Shown here one piece after another: positions 38,795-51,600 of a DNA stretch of 64,000 bases. The notes under the pieces were generated by a model that saw only the letters and a list, made by a program, of their open reading frames with translations, did no database searches and had not been told where the DNA came from. Numbering within the stretch: position 1 is the stretch's first letter; every line of letters starts with the position of its first letter. This DNA is from Stichopus chloronotus (lineage: Eukaryota > Echinodermata > Holothuroidea > Aspidochirotida > Stichopodidae), in contig CM037838.1 in assembly GCA_021234535.1 (NCBI GenBank), positions 31,845,969-31,909,968 on the forward strand. Direction: 5' to 3'. The position numbers and the translations under genes are program-made.

Positions 38795-39590
38795 ATTCCT
38801 TGCCGAAGGCAGAGGAATCTATGCAATGGTGATGTCGTGTGTGTGTGTGTGTGTACGGGTGTATGTGCGTGTGTGACGCCTGCTTGTAAACACGATATCT
38901 AAAGAAGCGTAACTCTGAGTGATCTCATACTTGGCATGTAGATTGCCCTTATTGAGTAGATGATCCCTATTGTTTTTGGTGGAGGTCAAAGGTCACTTGG
39001 GGTCACTAGAGGTCAAATGGTAAATATCTTGAAAATTGCTTGTAAACATGATATCTCCAGAAGCGTAACTCTGAGTGATCTCATACTTAGCATGAAGGTT
39101 GCCCTTATTGAGTAGAGGATCCCTATTGTTTTTGGTGGAGGTCAAAGGTCATTTGGGGTCAACAGGGGTCAGATTGTGAAAACCTTGTAAACACGATATC
39201 TCAAGAAAGGAAGCTTGTGGAAATCTCATGTTTAGTGTGTAGTTGTACCATGTTGAGTAGAGGAACCCTATCGTTGTCAGTGGAGGTCAAAGGTCATTTG
39301 GGGTCAACAGGGGTTAAATTGTGAAAACCTTGTAAACACGATATCTCAAGAAGAGAAGCTTGAGCAGATGTCATACGAAGTGTGTAGGTGTATCTTATTG
39401 AGTACAAGGGTCACCAGAGGTCAGAAGGTAAATACCTTGAAAATTGCTTGTAAACACGATATCTCCAGAACGATAAATGTGAGAGATCTCATAGTTAGGG
39501 TGTGGATTGCCCATATCGAGTAGATGATCCCTATTTTTTTGGGCAGAGGTGAAAATGGGAGGTCAAAATGTGAAAACCTACAATATTTAA
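38795..39590 (+). repeat. Tandem-array element, copy D (head and units)
   Basis: The head ATTCCTTGCCGAAGGCAGAG starts at 38795, followed by ATGCAATGGTGATG and a GT tract (38836-38873). Units begin near 38882, 39039, 39182, 39328 and 39447. The likely 3' stem-loop end is at 40889-40907, after a 1.1-kb interval without clear units. Confidence 0.82.
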
Positions 39591-40740
39591 AGAACGGTCT
39601 TTCTAGTGAATTTTATACTTGTAATGTAGAATCCTCTTGTTGATTTGAGAACTTCTTTTAGTACATACCAACATTGTCTCTTCGATAACCATAACGAAAA
39701 GATGAAGACAACATTAAATTTGGTATCAAAGATTATTGTTTGGCAAACCTTATGCCACTGTCCTTATAAGGACATGAGAGCATGCATGAATTGTAAATTG
39801 GAATTGATTAAATATACCACGGTTTATTAGCTTTATAAAAAGAACTAAATTACTGATAATTTGGATCAAATATCCTTGAGCGTGCATGAACTGTGATTGC
39901 TTAATTGAATGAATCAAATTGTAACTGACCCACCTCTGTTCAGATTGGCCACTGTTATCTGACATAATTTATCACAGTTGACTGCCAGTAGAAACCTCAA
40001 TGTCCAGAATAAATCGTACAGTCTGTTGAGCCAGGTGCACAATGGACTTAACCATTTACTGTATAAACAGTGTCTCTGTTTAGCCCTTAAAGGGAAATAG
40101 GGCGTTTGTTTTACAGAAAACAACCATATTTTTAAAACCATTATTTGTGGACATAAAATGATAGATTATTCAGAATAACCAATTACAGTAGCCTTATTTT
40201 CAAGAAATAAGATTCTCACAGATCAGAAATTTACTTATTTGTTGCTCAACAATAATTTGTGTACCCAAACTTTTTAAAATTCAAATGATGCATCCGTTAC
40301 TCATCACATGCATAATGTTTTGAGGAGATGAAGCTTTGACAGATATTTATTGATGAGACTGAATGGTTTAACAATGGTTAAAGCGAATTTCTTTGTACGC
40401 CATGTTGGTGTATTCTAAATGCCCTATTTCACTTTACAGTAGTTCAGCTAAGCTTTAAACAAATGACTACTGTGTATCAAACCAAGGAAACTTGTACTGT
40501 GTGTTGAGACTAAAGGCAAAATTGCAAGTCATGCTAGATTCTGGTTTAATAGGGTTATCAGTTTTTGCTAATTTTCAAGGACCTCGTAGCCATTGGGAAG
40601 GGCATCACGCCAAAAAATCAAATACGAAAGAGCTGCCACCAAAAGCTGTAACCCGACAAAATAAAGTGCTATAATTTTGATTAAATAAACATGTTTACCT
40701 TTTTATCAAGTTATTAGACACGACAAAATATAATTTGGAG

Positions 40741-40907
40741 GTGAATAGTCATTTTGGGTCACGAGAATTCAAAAGGTTTTGACCTTACTAAGATGGTATC
40801 TCAAGTAGGATAATTGTGTGGGATCTCATGCTTGTCATGTGAGCAATTCATGTTTGTTACAATATATATCATGAGGAAAGGAATCACTAAGCCTTTTGGC
40901 TTCCTAG
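40741..40907 (+). repeat. Array-family 3' terminus with stem-loop
   Basis: It contains GGAATCACT followed by AAGCC-TTTT-GGCTT (40889-40902), a 5-bp stem with a T4 loop, then CTAG at 40904-40907 and a T run. The preceding CAATTCATGTTTGTTA is shared with 49430-49446, confirming a family end. Confidence 0.72.
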
Positions 40908-42565
40908 TTTTCTTTTCTTCTCCTTTTTTTTGGGGGGGGGGGTGGGGGAAGGGAGCTTGTACTACTTTCCCTTGAATAAACAATTGCATTTTGTAAACAA
41001 CCAGTCCCTGCATTTTCACCTGTTTTGCCAGGACTTTCACTTTGGCAAGCCCATGTGCATGCAGCAAAGAAAAGCACAAAAGCCTTCATACATACACGGT
41101 ATTATTTGCGTGGGTCAAGCACGTGGAAAATTTGCTGATGACGATGTTTTTCATACTTGGTGTGTAACAAAAAGAATTAAAAAGTCTTTTGATATTTTAC
41201 AGCTTTTTCAAAATTTTTCTCTTCTGCTTTACCTTTTTTCCCCTTTCTTTTTTTTTTTTATTTTTATTTTAATTTGTGTCTGGCCCTGGATTTGGTGGAA
41301 GTATTGGCAGTATCCCGGTACCCAAGTCAGTACTGGTATTTGCAATATACCGGTATTTGCAGTACCAGAGCAAAAAAATTTTCTGCGGGTACAGGTACTT
41401 TTGAATACTTGAATACTTAGCAGTACCAGGGGAAGTTCTTGGTGGCGATGGTACTGGTACCACTTCCAACAAATCAGCAAAAATCTGTTTTTTTTTCAAA
41501 TGTAGCGTTAATATGTACATATTAACATCAAAATGGATGAAAAATTAATTCCAGATCCATTTTAAAACTTTTCAACATGTCACAGAAACAAACCTCAAGG
41601 CTTCTGAAATTAAATGTATTCATCGAGTTTAACAATCGTGGTGAACCTGGTACACAGCACACAGTGGTGGTTACTGTCTTATGGCTAAAAAAGCAGCTAT
41701 TTTCTATTATGCTGGAAAAGTCCCGCAAACCATGCAGGCTAGCCCTACACATATTGCCTATTTTGTTAATGCTAAATTACTTTAAACGAAGAGCATCGGC
41801 ATGTCACTCTAAATGAAAGTGAATCGAAGAAGAATAACTCAGCTATGTAGTAGTAGAAACAGAATAAGTTACGTTCAGTTTAATTCCAGTGGTGTGTTTT
41901 TCTTTTTGCATGCCTCCATGTTGCCTATCTTTGTATATTTGTTTAGCCCTGTGTAATCATCTACATTTGAAGTGGCTCATTCGGTTACTCCAGCGGATTT
42001 GCGATGTTGATACTACAGGTTCAATCCCTGCTGGGCAATGCTTTTGCCGTGTGTGTGTGTGTGTTTTTCTCTACTGTTGAAGGTATTGGTTGGAAAACCT
42101 TTGCTCAAGTTCCTACCTGTAGCCACAAACACCATCCTTATTTTGTTGGTTATAACTGAGTTTGTATCAATTAATAGCATGTTGAAGCAACAAAAGAAAA
42201 AAAAACCAACAAAGAAGGCTGTTTTTTTTCTGCAGCTACTCTTCATCTTATTCAAGACTGGATGATTGATTTGCTAGGTAGATGCTCTCCAATCATGGTA
42301 GACAAATGGCATTTGGTCTTACCAATGTAAGATTCATTCTTATCACAAGAATTTTTAAAAAGATAAAAGGCATTTGCCTTTAAGCTGATTAGGGTGTGAT
42401 CTTTCAGTGAGAAATAATTACTGACTTTGCAGGTTGTAAGTAAATTACAGCTCTTCTTGTTAATCTGACAATCTGAGTTAATCTGTTGAGATGTTGAGAC
42501 TAATTTTGTGTGTTAATTGAGATGCAAATTCTTTAATCTCACCCCTTTGTTGTTTGTTATTACAG
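40908..42565. other. Stretch upstream of exon 1
   Basis: T- and G-runs, an imperfect palindrome of GTACTGG/CCAGTAC words at 41300-41465, and a GT tract near 42050. The promoter and first exon of the sushi gene are not identified here. Confidence 0.45.
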
Positions 42566-42654
42566 GAAATTTAGAAAGGAAACATTGCACCGTGATGTCA
42601 CCGTTAGCAGGATGCTTTGTTGTCCTCTTCTTCTGCCAATATGTGGTTGTCCAT
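42566..42654 (+). CDS. Exon 1 (first coding exon): signal peptide
   Basis: A pyrimidine-rich acceptor ends in TTACAG at 42565, and the exon runs to a GTAAGT donor at 42655. The ATG at 42595 opens 20 residues rich in V, L and F, which fits a secretory signal. The acceptor in front means an upstream 5' exon exists, either untranslated or coding. The frame stays open back to the acceptor, so an upstream in-frame start cannot be excluded. I chose the ATG at 42595 because a signal peptide starts there. Confidence 0.62.
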
Positions 42655-45600
42655 GTAAGTAATTTATGTTTTATCTGCATTACGATGACAGAACCAATAT
42701 GCTGTGTTTAAATATCCTCCCTCATAGGTACAAATAGTTGTGTATTTTACACAACTCTGTGCAGAATTGTAGGATGTAGTCAGGTTGCTGCCATGCCTAC
42801 ATCACTGGCATCCCAATCACCTTCCCTGTTGTCCCCTCACCTTTGCCGCACTTAATAACATACAAGCTGTTGTTGTAGCAATCAATTCAAGTAGTAACTG
42901 TCAGACATTATGTAACAGTGTGCAAGCAAGATAATGATTCCTTTTGGATCATGGAGAGCTTTGTTTCATCAGTCCCCCTCCAGTGAATCATGGAAGTACT
43001 GCTTGAGTTAGCAGTTTCATGATCAAATGAAAAAGCAGCAGTGCTGTTGGAAGTACTGTAGATTGTCATACCAGACAAGTTTTGGCCGGATAAGTTTATG
43101 TCCTCGTGCTGCAGTGCTGATGTGTGCATTCAAGTAAATGGCTTTCAATTAGGCGGGCAGGACAGAATGAAAGAAAATAAGTCAGTTGGTGTTCTTACCA
43201 GTGGAAATATGACTCCAGGAATTCCCTCCAGGGCATATGCTGTCAGTATTGGCTGGACTTTAAAGGGGCATAGATGCGATAAGCCTTATTGCAATTTGCA
43301 GTACTCCTTCTTTAGGGCTTTAAATGAAAGATTCACAGCTGTATGTGCTTTTTAAAATGAATGGGATATTTGCTGCATATTGTAGGTATCAACATCTTCA
43401 ATTCTTTGCATTTATTGAAGTGGATTTTGTTTATGTTTATGAACCCTAGCATATCATTTTGCAGTATGTATATTCCAGGTACAAGGAACCATAGTGCCCT
43501 AGGGCTGTTGTGAAATCATGCAAAATACTTCTTCTCTTACATATTGCATGTACAGTAACACTTCCTTTACTTCATAAGTTACATTAAATACTGTACATCT
43601 GTGCAAGGAACCACGGTGCCTTTGGGCTCTTGTTTTCTTTCTTGTCCAAAACACCAGAAAAGTTCTCTCAAAAATGATAGTCTTTGTTCTTTAACTTTCA
43701 TTTTAACCAGGCACTCAAAGAGAATGGTTGTGAAGGTTATGGAGATGTAGTACTTGACACATGTCCAACAGGGTAAGTACTGCTACTGCCACTGGCTCTC
43801 ATCTATCATTCCACTCACCCACATCTATCAGATCCTCTACAGTTGGAAGCATCTGGCCAAAGTATCATTTTCATTGTTTATTGCAGACCTCACCATATCG
43901 TGTGTAGGTGAACATTGGTTGTAATGTTCTCATCCTAGGTCTCGTCAATCTTGGAACATCTATGTCTTTTCGCAGTGGGGAAGACTACTCTCATGCACCC
44001 TTTTACAGTTTTTCGTATTGGTAGGAGGGGGAAGGGTTTGGGACAGCTTTACGCCATTTATCCCTTATTGGTGCATTATCGATTAGAGTGCAGTGGTTAT
44101 GCAAGGCAGATAAGTGCCAAATGAAGAGGCATAAGACATTTATCATAGTGTTTGTTTGTGAAATTTCTCTTCTACAGTTCATGGTTTTGTGTTTATGGTG
44201 AAGTTAATTCTATGAAATGTCTGGAGTGACTTACGTGAAAACTGAGATTGTTATTAAATATGTAACGTATGCCCATGTCGGGTTCTAGGGATAGGTTCAT
44301 TTAGTTTAGTCGGGGGAGAGGGGAGACTCCTAACTTATGCTGTAATAAAGGTGGAGACAAAGAAAACCAGAGAGCACAGAAGCAGGTATTTCTACAAGTA
44401 AGAGGTACTCATTGAACGAAAGTAATATGGACAAACTGATCGTAAAACTTAAGGTTAATTGATTACTTTAAACATATTACGAATTTGGTCCCATTTGGTG
44501 CCAGCGTCTATCTGCTTGACTGCTTCCTCGGCAGATCAACCCACTGCACAGAAATCTCCCTTGGTCTCGGCCCCTCCAGTACGATGAACTCCAGTACACT
44601 GAGTCGGCTGGGCTTCGGTGATTTCAGTAGACTGACGTCTGTGCGCTGAAACTCAGACGGCTGATCTTCAGTACGCTGAACCACCGTCGGAAGAATTTCG
44701 GTAGTCTTGGTTTCAAATGACTTCAGTACGCTGAACTCCAGTTGGCTGACTCCAGTATTCTGAACCCCGGTCAACTGATCTTCAGTCGGCTGAACTCCAG
44801 TAGGCTAAGTCTCGGTAGGCTGGGCCTCAGTAGGCTGAACCCTCAGTACCCTGAATCTCAGTGGGCTGAATTTCAGTCGTCTGAATTTCAGTGCACTGAA
44901 CTTGAGGAGAATGACTTCAATCAGCAGACCATCGACTGCAGTACACTACTTCCCAGCAGGCTGAATCTCAGTCGGCTGACCCTCAAACCGCCGAACTGCA
45001 TTACTCTGGTCTCTAACAGGCTGAATTTCCACCAACTGAAGTCATGAATCCAGTAGGATGATAGGATGAGCTTCAGTACAATATCCTTCACCACAGCTAC
45101 TGGTGCTGCATGCACTATTCTGTTTTAACTTATCGTTATTCAGTAAATCTCCTCAAAGGCATATGAAAGAAGAAAAAAAAGGGGGGGGGGTGAAGAATCG
45201 TGGTCCAACTCTTCCCGTTTATCACACCCTACTTTATCGGCTGTTTACAATAACTTAAATGCTACCGGATCGGTTCCGTTAGTCAGAATTAATTCCACTC
45301 ACTGCATACGACACATTTTTATCTTACTTAGGGGCTCCTAGCCTATACATGTATATAATATAACCCTTACAGTAAGTCTCTAGTAAACTTCAGGGTAGTG
45401 AGAGTACCGGGTTATCAGTAAACTAACGACGATCCCCTACCCAATTTGAAGGATCCTTTCCCCTCCTGATAAGGGGTGCCTCTTTTTTCTAACCGCCCGT
45501 AACTGCAGGTTGCTGTTGCTATCCTCTTTAGTGAACTTGACAACCAACACTTATTGAGCCACACTTGAATGCACTCACTCCCTGAACCTCCTCCCTGTGT

Positions 45601-48600
45601 GTACCGTTACATTCTAGGGTCCATGTCTCTACAGAGTACATCCTATTGCACACAAAAGAGTGGTTACAATAGAACTCTGGCCTGAAAAGACCGGCTTAGG
45701 GCATTGTGTAGACAGAGTTTCCAGCTTTTCTTTTGTTGTTTACGATTTGTATAGTGCACACCAAGTTTATGTTATAATCCGTGTCACATACGATGCTGAC
45801 AGAGTAGGAAGGATAGGCCTACTGGTAGACTGTACACTATACCAGTATATATACCACTATATAGGCAAAAACGTGAATGAAAATACAGAATGAAAATACA
45901 CTACTCATAATTGCACGTTGCAGAGCAAACTTGTGTCCGTACAACCACAGCAAGAATGGAAAGATCTAGTGTTTATTTGATTTGATAAATGAAAATACAC
46001 TACTAATAGAGAAGACTACAATATCTCATACACCATGTGTCTTTTGTTTACAGTTTGATTGGAGTATATATGTTTTGATCCTACAGGAAGTTTTCAAAAA
46101 TAAAATCAACTATGTGAAACTGTGTGTGTCTTTATTTAATTTTACACTGAACTGCACATTTTATCAGTGTTGTTTCTATTTATTTCCATTCTTTAACTCT
46201 CCGTCCAAATAATGGTCTCACTGTCTTGCTCGTAAATAATTTTGTATTCTGATATCGTTAAAACCCCCACTCTCCTGTCCCAACTCCCAGTAAATTTTCT
46301 GTCTGAAGGACAGAATAAAATATCAGTCTGCAACCTACTGCCATGGGTAAAGAGTGGCAGGGCTAGGGCGGGAGAGATGACTTCTTAATTAGCTGGCTGC
46401 AGGGTCATTTTCTTTGGACAGGGATATTTAGAAACGTGTCAAGATGTTGTGTAGACATTTTAAAATTTTGGCCTAAACAAAACTATTCACGCATGTCAAA
46501 AACAAAACTGAACCGAGTAAAGAATAAAGTAGACCTTTCACAAATTACCAAGTAAATCAAAGGAGTAACAACATTGTTATTTTAAACCCTTGGTTAGTTC
46601 ATATTCCCAAAATTATTGAACCAATCCCCACACCGTTAGTCCAAGATCTCTGAAATATCCGTAGAAAAGCTCTAACCAACATCACCGTGAATACAATTTC
46701 CTTCTGGGTATAGGCTTCGTAGAATGTACATATAGCCTAACGCTGCTATGCCTTTTTAATTTACGGAGCATGCTGTTTTGACAAAAATATCGAAGACGGA
46801 TTTTGCATCGAAAATGAGCTCTGTTTGAAAAGTGCCTTATTGCTATGTGTGAAATGTTTAAAAATTACCTTCCACATAAATCGATTTTGAAAATGTGCAC
46901 AATATTGTCACTTTTTGATGCAATTAGATTTGGCCAAAATGGTGATTGCGGTCGTTGAAAGTTTATGCTTGGTCCTTCTGGGTATAGGTAAGCATAGAAA
47001 GTGCCTCAAGTACTACTAGCCTAACAGTACATTTGAACTACGTCATAACGGATCAGGCCAACTTGACAAAAATATCGGACAAGTGAATTTGTAGAGAAAA
47101 TAAACACTGTATACAAAATACGCCCATTACCATGTATCGTATGTTTAAAACTAAACCTTCCCGTTAACAGATTCCGAAAAGGTACCCAATAAAACCTTTT
47201 TTGCGCGAATTACTTTTTGTCAAAATGGCGACCACAGCCTCCGATAGTTGTTCATTGTGCAATAACGTGAAGCCTGCGTTCAATGCGTTGAATATCAAGA
47301 GCATAACTTGGTTTTGTTTCGTTCAATGAGGGAATTTTACTTCAAATGCTGTAGCGATAAATTCTTGGTTTGTAAACGAAAGGACCATGGTCACGGTCTA
47401 GTTTTTCTTTCAACATATAGAGGCAAATAAATTAAAAAAAAAAAACAAAGTAATTAAGATTGCGAAGCATAGCAATATTTAAAAGGACAGAATTCTCTAA
47501 AGAAGTCTAGTAGAAGAAAAGACACACAAACGCTCAAATTTATTTTGGTTCAAGTAATGTAAGGACGCAATTCGTCTTTACACATGAGTGCTCAGTCACC
47601 GTAGCTCCATGTAAACTGTGGTGAAAGTGCTTCTCCAGACAATACAAACAAAAGGAGGGACACAGATCTTGACAGAAATTGGTCGATGTCTGGTCATCGT
47701 TTGCGCACAATGCACAACTTAGCGTTGCCTCGTGGCTTTGTTCATTAACTGGGCTGCTTGTTACTAGAGAGCCTTTCATGCATGAAAGGTTTATGCACAT
47801 GCATAATGGGCACAGGAAGAGTGAAAGTCGCTGGGGAAGAACGGACGGTTAGGAAAGTGAGGCTCCCCTAATCATACACCCAGATTAAAGCATTTACATG
47901 TATTCCTGGCCTACAATGCTTACCGTTGTAACTTCCCGACTCGTCAGCTTTATTGTACGGTAGGAGTCGTGTTCATGTCCACTTTGGTCTTTGGCTAGTT
48001 CAGTTCTCTTTTTTTTTGCGGCAACGTGGTTGCTGGTCCCTGCTCCTTTTACAGGGAAACCCGTCACACGGAGCTTCCGCTCAGCGCTTTGCAAGCAAAC
48101 TTGTAGCGCACCACCACAAGCCTCAAAAGAGCGGAAGATACATTCGTTACAAATATATGGAGGATACATATATCTGAATCTGTTGTGCAGTTGGCTCTCA
48201 CTGAATTACAGTAATTTCCCCCTCTGATACTTGAAAGGATATTGCTAGTCAAATTCCATTATCTTGAAGATTATAACAGACATGCATACAGCCAAATGAT
48301 TTCTGCTGTATACATTTTGATGTTATCAAAAGTCTACCCATTTTTAATGCAGCAAAATGGTCTCGGTCCTCTCGGTCTCGGCCCTCTCGGTCTCGGCCCT
48401 CTCGGTCTCGGCCCTCTCTGTCCCAGCCCTCTCGGACCCGGCCCTCTCGGTCCCACCCCTCTCGGTCCTGACAATCTCGGTCTCGGCCATCTCGGTCTCG
48501 GCCCTCTCGGTCTCGGCCCTCTCGGTCTCGGCCCTCTCGGTCTCGGCCCTCTAGGTCTCAGTCTGGTCTTAGTCCTCTTTTCCAGAGACAGAATATTAAT

Positions 48601-51600
48601 TTATGTTGCTGAACATAGTCTAATATCTCTATGGTTGAAAGTCAATGTTATATTAAATTTGTGGAGTGTTAGTCCTGTGTGCTATTTCACACTTTTCCTT
48701 TTTTGTTTCCTTGTAGCATGTTCTGCACCGAATCCTCTTCGGGGATTTGCAAAGATTGTGCTTACTGTCGCCTAACTCAGATTCATGCTCGTCAAATGAT
48801 AAATAAATGCTACTGTCAAGGAGGTGACAGTTTCAAACTCTGCAAGCACAAGGATAGTGATGACCAAGAAGATATCTTAATACGTAACAGAACTGATCTT
48901 GTTGCACCATGGATGGAACAACTGTTTGACTCTGCTGTTGGGGACAGTAGTAATCCATATACTGTATGCCCAGCATCAACAAATACTACTCATGTAATAA
49001 TATCACCAGCAGTAGTTGTTACTGCCAGCACAGAAGAAGATTCAACAACAGTAGGGTCCACCACAGCCAGTGTCACCAATAGTCATGGTGATGAAAACAC
49101 CTCAACTGAAAACAAAGATGGTACGTTTATTTGTATAATTTTCACCTCTGTAATTCTGTTATCACTTCATCACACTTGTGTCGTTGAAGAGTTAGTTATT
49201 CTACTTTAGTAGGGAAAGGCTTGATTGAGTGATTGTTTGTGGAACTGATCTTGAGAGAAGTGGGTGGTCATGGATGGTAATGAGAGTGTAAACAATAAAA
49301 TGAGTTAAACTAAGTATCAGTGTGTAAAGTTGATATGACCCTGGTGTGGTATCATACTATACTTGTCTAGTTGTGTTTAGTTATTTTTTTTTATTTGATG
49401 ATGAACCAAAGGGAGCCAGTGTCATGTGGATAATTCATGTTTGTTATAATATAACCATGTTGCAAGGAATCACAAAGCCTTTTGGCTTTCTGGTTTAAAT
49501 CCACCTGGCTCAACAGACATGTACAGGAATGGACCAATGTAACTTTATTAACCTGGTTCAAAACAAGTGTACAGGTATCGACCATCATAACTTATTTTAT
49601 TAGCTCAAACTGACAAATGTGCAGGCATTAGGCCATTGCCATGCCAAAAGTCTGCCTAAAATTCCAGTTTTATGGCCACCACTTTGGGAGGAAATCAAAC
49701 CTGTGGAAAATGATGCATTTTCTCCAATGTCACCAGTCCGATATTTGCACTTGAGAAAGAATCACCGGCTCAAAGTGATTTACATATCAAGTACAGTACA
49801 GTATACATTGTATTTAAAAAACACTCTTTAGGGGAGGGACTTTCATGCATGAATTCAGTATTTTGTAGGTCTGGACCAACATAAAGGGGCTCATAGAGTT
49901 AATTTACAAAGTTCGTGATGTTTTGTCACACCTGTTATGTGTTACTCCTATGGTTGCTTGTAAATGGTTCGACTAACATCTGACACAGTTGAAACGACAA
50001 TTGTAGGGTAACTTACAATCAAATTGACCCACTTACCACAATTCTGTGACCAGCCTCTTTTTACAATAAGTTAAATTCTGCAGTTTCTGACATTTTAGGT
50101 AACTCTAGATAAAGATACATCACTAATGAAACTAATAAGAAGTATTGGCATGAAATGGTTTCCTTTAAACTCTTCACAAAATAAATTATGTCTACTCAGT
50201 GATCCAGTTTAATCTGCCTGGGACAGACAGACATGTGTGTTTCAATGAAGGTAACTTTTTCAAAAGGTGTCTTTGTTTCTTTAAATGTATATGGAACATG
50301 GTGTTCAGTCTAGATGATTTGCTGTGTATGTACAACTTGTTTATATCTAAAAGATTTTTAAATTTGCTTCTGTCTATCATAATATAGTGTACAGATTCAA
50401 TTTCTTAACTTTGTTTTTATCAAGAGTTTCGACATATTGAAGGGCTTAAAGGTTGGAATCATTTTTGATTCCTTGCCGAAGGCGGGCAAGGAATTTTTGC
50501 GATGGTGATTCGGTGTATGTGTGTGCGTGTGTGTGCAGTGTGTATGTATGTGTGTGAGCAAAATCTTGTGAACACTCTAGCTTTTGAAGGGAAAGTGCAA
50601 GGTGGGTCAAAGTTAGTGTGTTGATAGAACATATGATGATCTCGCCTGGGATTGTTTTCGGTGAAGGTCAAAGGTCATCTGAGGTCACCATCAGGCAGAA
50701 TGTGTACAAACTATGTTTGCAGTATCTCAGAAACGACAAGTTGCATCATTTTCAAACTTGGGTGGTATGTACTGCCCTGTAAGTGAGATTGTGAGGGTAT
50801 TCTTGTAGGTCAAAGGTCATCTGGGGTCATCAGAAGTCATAATGTGAAAAGCTTGTGAACACTCTATCTTTTGAGGGAATGTGCAAGAGAGTCCAAAGTC
50901 AGTGTGTGGAGAGGAGATTTAGAGATCTTGACTGGGATTGATTTTGGTGGATGCCAAAGGTCACCAGAGGTCATCTGCAGACAGACTATAGACAAAACAT
51001 GTTTGCAGTATCTCATGAACTGCACATTGCACAAACTTTGACCTTCGAGGGTATGTAGGACTTTCTAAGTAACTAAGGTGAGGGTGTGTCTTGTGATCAG
51101 AGGTCATGTGGGGTCATCAGAGGTCGTAACATGAAAAAAACTTGTAAACACACTATTTACAAAGGAGGAGATAATTTCAATATTTACAAAGGGGAGACAA
51201 TTTCACACTTTAAAGTTGTTCTTTTTAGATGGAGTATATAAATATAATTACTGGTTTAAGTTTTGATGTGGGTCAAAGGTCATCTGAGGTCCTTGAGTAC
51301 AAAGTGTTAAGACCTTTGCTGATGTTTCTCTCCTTCTGTCTTTCCTATGGGTGGAAGGTATTTGAGCTCCCTTCCAAGCAAAGACTAGCAATGCTTGCAC
51401 ATTTAGGAAGTTCCAATTCGAAAACTTTTACCTGTCAGTTAGGTAACAAAGTGTAGTTGCTGTAATAATTTCACAAGTCTTTGACATATAATGATGAAAC
51501 TACATCTATGGATCTTCAGCTGGCATCATGCTAGTTTCTGATAAAATACTGTATGTCTGAAAGCATCTGTAAAGTATCTAAAAGCCCAATTTGGTTAATT

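Noticed and set aside
44508..45047. Open frames on both strands with Ser-Arg-Leu repeats
   Set aside because: They come from the self-complementary 18-bp minisatellite and show no independent coding signal.
48242..48775. 177-residue Gly/Leu/Pro-rich open frame
   Set aside because: It is generated by the 15-bp minisatellite, whose unit length is a multiple of three; the real exon 3 uses a different frame from 48717.
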